A stretch of DNA of 64,000 bases from Nioella sp965215655 (lineage in GTDB: Bacteria; Pseudomonadota; Alphaproteobacteria; Rhodobacterales; Rhodobacteraceae): the NCBI RefSeq assembly GCF_965215655.1, contig NZ_OZ244111.1:1-64000 (forward strand). Direction: 5' to 3'. The notes under the pieces were generated by a model that saw only the letters and a program-made list of their open reading frames with translations, searched no databases and was not told where the DNA came from. Made by a program: the position numbers and the translations under genes. Positions 59,589 to 64,000 of the stretch are shown in pieces; the stretch's first letter is position 1; every line of letters starts with the position of its first letter.

Positions 59589-60533
59589 ATGAAGAAGACA
59601 CTGATTGCAGCAACTGTTGCCGCAAGCGCAGCCCTGACCGGCATGGCAGCCCCGGCACTGGCCGATGGCGAGCGCTATGTCCTGGTCAGCCACGCGCCCG
59701 ACAGCGACAGTTGGTGGAACACGATCCGCAACGGCATCGCTCTGGCGGGCGACCAGATGGGCGTCGAGGTGGAATACCGCAACCCCCCCACCGGTGACCT
59801 TGCCGACATGGCGCGGATCATCGAGCAGGCGGCCGCATCCGGCCCCGACGGCATCATCACCACGCTGGCCGATTTCGACGTTCTGTCCGGCCCCATCCGC
59901 AACGCGGTGGATTCCGGTGTTGACGTGATCATCATCAACTCCGGCACCCCGGATCAGGCCCGCGAAGTCGGCGCCCTGATGTATGTGGGTCAGCCCGAAT
60001 ATGATGCAGGCTATGCGGCGGGCCTGCGCGCCTCCGGTGACGGTGTGGAAAGCTTCCTGTGTGTGAACCACTACATTTCGTCGCCGTCCTCGACCGAGCG
60101 GTGCCAGGGCTTCGCAGACGCACTTGGCGTCGAGCTTGGCAGCCAGATGATCGACTCCGGTCAGGACCCGGCCGAGATCCAGAACCGCGTTCTGGCCTAC
60201 CTGAACGCCAACCCCGACACGGATGCGATCCTGACGCTCGGGCCGACCTCTGCCGATCCGACCATCATGGCGCTGGAACAGAACGGCATGGCCGGTGAGA
60301 TCTACTTCGGCACTTTCGACCTGGGTGAAAACATCGTTCAGGCGATCCGCGACGGCGTGATCCAGTGGGGCATCGACCAGCAGCCCTTCCTGCAGGCCTA
60401 CCTGCCGGTGATCGTTCTGACGAACTACCACCGCTATGGCGTGCTGCCGGGCAACAACATCAACTCCGGCCCCGGTTTCGTGACCGCAGACGGGCTTGAG
60501 ATGGTGGAACGCTTCGCAGGCGAATACCGCTGA
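59589..60533 (+). CDS. Sugar/inositol ABC transporter substrate-binding protein
   Basis: A 314-aa periplasmic protein with a signal peptide (KKTLIAATVAASAALTGMAA, cleavage after ALA). The type 1 binding fold is seen in ERYVLVSHAPDSDSWWNTIR, GVEVEYRNPPTGDLADMARI, GPDGIITTLADFDVL and QWGIDQQPFLQAYLPVIVLT. Its ABC partners follow directly, and iolG/iolC lie downstream, so I read it as an IbpA-type inositol binder; simple sugars cannot be excluded. GGGAGGAAACCTG precedes the ATG at 59589. A stable hairpin follows the stop. Confidence 0.88.
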   Translation: MKKTLIAATVAASAALTGMAAPALADGERYVLVSHAPDSDSWWNTIRNGIALAGDQMGVEVEYRNPPTGDLADMARIIEQAAASGPDGIITTLADFDVLSGPIRNAVDSGVDVIIINSGTPDQAREVGALMYVGQPEYDAGYAAGLRASGDGVESFLCVNHYISSPSSTERCQGFADALGVELGSQMIDSGQDPAEIQNRVLAYLNANPDTDAILTLGPTSADPTIMALEQNGMAGEIYFGTFDLGENIVQAIRDGVIQWGIDQQPFLQAYLPVIVLTNYHRYGVLPGNNINSGPGFVTADGLEMVERFAGEYR

Positions 60534-60555
60534 TCCAGCGATAAACTCTCTCCCT

Positions 60556-60586
60556 GGCGAAGGGTGGCGGCGCGCTGCCCTTCGCC
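60556..60586 (+). other. Hairpin between binding-protein and permease genes
   Basis: GGCGAAGGG and CCCTTCGCC form a 9-bp stem around a 13-nt loop, 22 bp after the binding-protein stop and without a long T-run. It parallels the hairpin after frcB and probably balances expression of binder versus permease. A lone ACGTCAT half-site lies at 60605-60611. Confidence 0.6.
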
Positions 60587-60641
60587 TCTTCTAAAGATTG
60601 GGACACGTCATGAAACCCTTCAACACGCGGAGCGTTTACAG

Positions 60642-61763
60642 ATGACAGACACCGCTCAGACCCCTGAACAGGACGAACGCGTCAAGGAGATTTCCTCCTT
60701 CCGCAAAGCCCTGATCCGCCCCGAGCTTGGCGGCATCTGCGGCACCGTGCTCGTCTTTCTATTCTTCGTCATTTTCGCTGGCAACAGCGGCATGTTCAAT
60801 TCGCAAGGTGTCCTGAACTGGAGCACCGTCTCGGCGCAATTCATGATCATCGCCGTCGGTGCCTGCCTGCTGATGATCGCGGGCGAATTTGACCTGTCGG
60901 TCGGTTCCATGATCGGCTTTGCGGGCATGATGATCGCCATCTTTTCGGTCTCGCTCGGCTGGCCCGTCTGGCTTGCCATCATCCTCGCCTTCCTGATCTG
61001 CATGAGCATCGGGGCGCTGAACGGCTATATCGTCATCAAGACAGGGCTGCCGTCCTTCATCGTGACCCTGGCCTTCCTGTTCATCCTGCGGGGCTTCACT
61101 ATCTTCATTCCTCAGCAGTTGGAAAACCGCACAATCATTGGCGGCATTTCCGATGCGGCTGAGGGCGACTGGCTGGCCCCGCTGTTCGGCGGTCAGGTCG
61201 GTGGCTGGTTCTTCGAATTCCTCGGTGAACGCGGCCTGATCGAGGTGTTCGAACGCGGCACCCGCGCGGGCGAACCCGTGGTCGACGGCATTCCGATGCT
61301 GATCATCTGGGCCTTGGTGCTGGTTGCCTTCGGTCACTTCCTGCTGACCCGCACCCAGTTCGGCAACTGGATCTTTGCCGCTGGCGGCGATGCGGAAGCG
61401 GCCCGGAATTCCGGTGTTCCCGTCAATGCCGTCAAGATCAAGATGTTCATCATGACCGCCTTTTGCGCCACCGTCTTCGCAACCTGTCAGGTGATGGAGT
61501 TCGGCTCTGCCGCCGCGGATCGCGGTATCCTGAAAGAGTTCGAGGCCATCATCGCGGTGGTGATCGGTGGGGCGTTGCTGACCGGCGGTTACGGATCGGT
61601 CATCGGGGCGGCCCTTGGGGCGCTGATCTTCGGGGTCGTGCAACAGGGCCTGTTCTTCACCGGTGTGGAAAGCTCGCTCTTCCGGGTGTTCCTGGGTGTC
61701 ATCCTGCTGCTGGCTGTGATCCTGAACACCTATATTCGCCGTCTGATCACGGGGGAACGCTAA
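60642..61763 (+). CDS. Sugar/inositol ABC transporter permease
   Basis: A 373-aa inner-membrane protein of the RbsC/IatP family with 8-10 helices. Signatures are IAVGACLLMIAGEFDLSVGS, FAAGGDAEAARNSGVPVNAV and AVVIGGALLTGGYGSVIGAA. An extra hydrophilic loop (about residues 165-220, QLENRTIIGG, FERGTRAGEPVVDG) separates two halves. It pairs with the preceding binding protein and the following ATPase. The next start is 1 bp after its stop. Confidence 0.9.
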   Translation: MTDTAQTPEQDERVKEISSFRKALIRPELGGICGTVLVFLFFVIFAGNSGMFNSQGVLNWSTVSAQFMIIAVGACLLMIAGEFDLSVGSMIGFAGMMIAIFSVSLGWPVWLAIILAFLICMSIGALNGYIVIKTGLPSFIVTLAFLFILRGFTIFIPQQLENRTIIGGISDAAEGDWLAPLFGGQVGGWFFEFLGERGLIEVFERGTRAGEPVVDGIPMLIIWALVLVAFGHFLLTRTQFGNWIFAAGGDAEAARNSGVPVNAVKIKMFIMTAFCATVFATCQVMEFGSAAADRGILKEFEAIIAVVIGGALLTGGYGSVIGAALGALIFGVVQQGLFFTGVESSLFRVFLGVILLLAVILNTYIRRLITGER

Positions 61764-61764
61764 G

Positions 61765-62553
61765 ATGACCAGTGAACACGCACCCATCATCGAGATGCGC
61801 AACATCGAAAAGCATTTCGGCTCGGTCATTGCGCTGGCCGGTGTGTCGGTCGATGTCTTCCCCGGCGAATGCCACTGCCTTCTGGGCGACAACGGCGCGG
61901 GCAAATCGACCTTCATCAAGACCATGTCCGGCGTGCACAAGCCGACGGCGGGCGAGATCATGTTCGAAGGCAAGCCGATGCATTTCGCCGATCCGCGCGA
62001 TGCGATTTCGGCGGGGATTGCGACGGTGCACCAGCATCTGGCGATGATCCCGCTGATGTCGGTCAGCCGCAACTTCTTCATGGGCAATGAGCCGGTGAAG
62101 AAAGTGGGACCGCTGAAGCTGTTCGACCATGATTACGCCAATAACGTGACCATGGAAGAAATGCGCAAAATGGGCATCAACCTGCGCGGGCCGGATCAGG
62201 CTGTGGGCACGCTGTCGGGCGGCGAGCGTCAGACAGTTGCCATTGCGCGTGCGGTGCATTTTGGTGCCAAGGTGCTGATCCTCGACGAGCCGACCTCGGC
62301 CCTGGGTGTGCGGCAGACGGCGAATGTGCTGGCCACCATCGACAAGGTGCGCAAGCAGGGCATTGCCGTGGTGTTCATCACCCACAATGTGCGCCACGCG
62401 CTGGCCGTGGGGGATCGGTTCACGGTTCTCAACCGGGGCAAGACGCTCGGCACCGCGCAGCGTGGGCAGATCACGCCGGAGGAGCTTCAGGACATGATGG
62501 CCGGTGGTCAGGAAATGGTCGCTCTGGAAGGGTCGCTCGGCGGAACGGTCTGA
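61765..62553 (+). CDS. Sugar/inositol ABC transporter ATP-binding protein
   Basis: A 262-aa single ATPase domain. Walker A GDNGAGKSTFIKTMSG, signature LSGGERQTVAIARAVH, Walker B VLILDEPTSALGVRQT and the H-loop VVFITHNVRHALAV are complete. It starts 1 bp after the permease stop, so translation is coupled. Together with the binder and permease it forms a full importer, probably for myo-inositol given the iolG and iolC genes that follow. A GC-rich hairpin lies at 62567-62588. Confidence 0.92.
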   Translation: MTSEHAPIIEMRNIEKHFGSVIALAGVSVDVFPGECHCLLGDNGAGKSTFIKTMSGVHKPTAGEIMFEGKPMHFADPRDAISAGIATVHQHLAMIPLMSVSRNFFMGNEPVKKVGPLKLFDHDYANNVTMEEMRKMGINLRGPDQAVGTLSGGERQTVAIARAVHFGAKVLILDEPTSALGVRQTANVLATIDKVRKQGIAVVFITHNVRHALAVGDRFTVLNRGKTLGTAQRGQITPEELQDMMAGGQEMVALEGSLGGTV

Positions 62554-62566
62554 GCACATAACAACC

Positions 62567-62588
62567 GGCGGCGCGGTTGCGCGCCGCC
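62567..62588 (+). other. Hairpin between ABC ATPase and iolG
   Basis: GGCGGCGC and GCGCCGCC form an 8-bp stem around a 6-nt loop, followed by ACAAAAAC. It has no T-tract and probably acts as an RNA-stabilising or processing element rather than a terminator, since iolG continues the operon. Confidence 0.5.
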
Positions 62589-62622
62589 ACAAAAACAAGA
62601 AATCCACGTTCAGGAGAACAAG

Positions 62623-63615
62623 ATGACCGTTCGTTTCGGGGTACTTGGCGCAGGTCGTATCGGGCAGGTTCACGCCCGCGCCATCGCGTCTGTCGATGGG
62701 GCCGTTCTGGTGGCGATTGCCGAGCCGATGGAGGCTGTGGCCAAGGCTGCTCAGGCGGCATTCGGCTGCGAGTTGCGGACCATCGACGAGATTGCGGCAT
62801 CGGACGATATCGACGCGGTGGTCATCTGCACGCCGACCGATACCCATGCCGACCTGATCGAGCAGTTCGCCCGCGCGGGCAAGGCCGTGTTCTGCGAGAA
62901 ACCCGTTGATCTGGACGTTGACCGGGTCAAGCAGGCGCTCGCAACGGTCGAGGAGACGGGCGCGACCCTGATGGTCGGCTTCAATCGCCGCTTCGACCCC
63001 GATTTCATGGCCGTCAAAGCCGCCATCGATGCGGGCCGGATCGGCGATGTGGAAATGGTCACGATCACCAGCCGCGATCCGGGCGCGCCGCCCTATGAGT
63101 ACATCAAGGTCTCTGGCGGCATCTTCCGGGACATGATGATCCACGATTTCGACATTGCCCGCTGGCTGCTTGGTGAAGAAGTGGAAACCGTGATGGCGCA
63201 GGGGTCCGTCCTGACCGACCCCGAGATCGGCAAGCTGGGTGATTTCGACAGCGCCAGCGTGATCCTGCGCACCGCAAGCGGAAAGCAGGCCGTCATCACC
63301 AATTCGCGCCGTGCGTCCTATGGCTATGATCAGCGGATCGAGGTGCTGGGATCTGCAGGCGCGGTCAGCGCGCGGAACCAGCATGAGGCGAATATCGAAG
63401 TGGCAACGGCCGAGGGTTATTCCCGCCCGCCGTTGCTGAACTTCTTCATGACCCGCTACATCGCTGCCTACGCCAACGAGATCGCGGTTTTTGTCGCTGC
63501 CGTTGCCGATGGAGCCCCGACGCCCACCACCGGGCTGGACGGGCTGAAATCCCTGGAACTGGCCGAAGCGGCGGTGGAATCCGCACGTACCGGGCAGGCC
63601 GTTCGCCTGACCTGA
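62623..63615 (+). CDS. iolG: Gfo/Idh/MocA oxidoreductase (probable inositol 2-dehydrogenase)
   Basis: A 330-aa NAD-dependent enzyme. The amino-terminal Rossmann motif is FGVLGAGRIGQVHARAIASV; the conserved EKPVDLDVDRVKQAL (the family EKP) and GGIFRDMMIHDFDIARWLLG with the catalytic Asp/His pair follow. In inositol operons this enzyme oxidises myo-inositol to scyllo-inosose. The following iolC and the preceding inositol-type importer support it; other sugar dehydrogenases of the family look similar. A short GGGGCC-AGC-GGCCCC hairpin (63622-63636) lies after its stop. Confidence 0.88.
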   Translation: MTVRFGVLGAGRIGQVHARAIASVDGAVLVAIAEPMEAVAKAAQAAFGCELRTIDEIAASDDIDAVVICTPTDTHADLIEQFARAGKAVFCEKPVDLDVDRVKQALATVEETGATLMVGFNRRFDPDFMAVKAAIDAGRIGDVEMVTITSRDPGAPPYEYIKVSGGIFRDMMIHDFDIARWLLGEEVETVMAQGSVLTDPEIGKLGDFDSASVILRTASGKQAVITNSRRASYGYDQRIEVLGSAGAVSARNQHEANIEVATAEGYSRPPLLNFFMTRYIAAYANEIAVFVAAVADGAPTPTTGLDGLKSLELAEAAVESARTGQAVRLT

Positions 63616-63663
63616 CAGATCGGGGCCAGCGGCCCCAGAACCGAAAATCGAGGGAGCGCTTTG

Positions 63664-64000
63664 ATGAAGCCGCTTGATGTGATCACCATCGGCCGTTCTT
63701 CGGTCGATCTCTATGGCCAGCAGGTTGGTGGCCGGCTGGAGGATATGGGGTCGTTCCAGAAATACATTGGCGGCTCGCCCACCAATATGGCGGCTGGCAC
63801 GGCACGTCTGGGGTTGCGGTCGGCTTTGATCACCCGTGTGGGCGACGAGCATATGGGCCGCTTCATCCGCGAGGAACTTGCGCGGGAAGGCGTCGATGTG
63901 CGGGGCGTGAAAACGGACCCGGAACGTCTGACGGCGCTGGTGCTTCTGGGCATCCGCGACCAGGAACAGTTTCCGCTGATCTTCTACCGCACGGATTGCG
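63664..64000 (+). CDS. iolC: 5-dehydro-2-deoxygluconokinase, 5' part (runs off the right edge)
   Basis: The first 112 codons of a PfkB-family kinase. It starts MKPLDVITIGRSSVDLYGQQ and continues GSFQKYIGGSPTNMAAGTAR, the diagnostic opening of IolC, which phosphorylates 5-dehydro-2-deoxy-D-gluconate in myo-inositol breakdown. GAGGGAGCG precedes the ATG. The catalytic half is outside the window. iolD, iolE and iolB would be expected beyond the edge, by analogy with other inositol operons. Confidence 0.92.
   Translation, partial: MKPLDVITIGRSSVDLYGQQVGGRLEDMGSFQKYIGGSPTNMAAGTARLGLRSALITRVGDEHMGRFIREELAREGVDVRGVKTDPERLTALVLLGIRDQEQFPLIFYRTDC

Noticed and set aside
61747..63852. 701-codon minus-strand frame opposite the ABC ATPase, iolG and iolC
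   Set aside because: It spans three real plus-strand genes and two intergenic hairpins; codon bias explains it.

Overview
The window is GC-rich, densely packed chromosomal DNA, most likely from an alphaproteobacterium of the Rhodobacteraceae (roseobacter-type) group. This rests on the gene families present (YggT, UMF1-type MFS, Hint/choice-of-anchor L proteins, the frc fructose operon, an alphaproteobacterial SOS box) and on the codon bias, which opens long spurious antisense frames. I cannot name the species. I saw no rRNA, tRNA, insertion sequence, prophage or CRISPR array.

Layout. 1-8.9 kb is housekeeping: comF fragment, SAM methyltransferase, hemH with a 43-aa gene convergent on its stop, a mutT-argJ-parvulin block on the minus strand, then secA and a glycosyltransferase-like gene. 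9-17.8 kb holds envelope proteins (an exported protein, a PstS/OmpA fusion, mepA, a phytase-like protein), an AraC/aldo-keto reductase pair, yggT, a thioesterase and a UMF1 transporter. 17.8-24.7 kb has a LysR/SbtA bicarbonate transporter pair, a LOG protein, dapD, small membrane proteins, a YHYH protein with a strong terminator, and a Crp/Fnr regulator. 24.7-27.3 kb is a tandem pair of Hint-domain proteins. 27.6-35.4 kb carries dapE, a TIGR04282-type glycosyltransferase, a Methyltransf_24-like protein, rnr, a sulfotransferase-like protein, a lytic transglycosylase and a MOSC protein. 35.4-40.5 kb has an SOS-controlled imuB without imuA or dnaE2, an ornithine cyclodeaminase homologue, and a Usp/SulP pair.

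40.6-50.3 kb is transport and N-methyl amine metabolism: an MFS gene divergent from a ferric-iron binding protein with palindromic DNA between them, an FbpB permease, then a TetR regulator divergent from a cluster of a flavin-dependent demethylase-like enzyme, a P5C-reductase-like enzyme and a choline dehydrogenase (betA).

50.5-64 kb is sugar and polyol catabolism. kpsF is followed by a ROK regulator divergent from frcB-frcC-frcA-frcK plus a PfkB kinase (fructose uptake and phosphorylation). A LacI regulator then precedes an iolI-like isomerase, a complete ABC importer, iolG and the start of iolC (myo-inositol uptake and oxidation). A palindromic ACGTCAT-N2-ATGACGT site occurs before the LacI gene and again before the iol operon, which suggests one regulon.

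The most notable non-coding structure is a ~150-bp element that begins within a few bases after the stop codon of two unrelated genes (MOSC and betA). It contains a hairpin whose stem is conserved while its tetraloop differs, so it is a candidate structured 3' UTR element.
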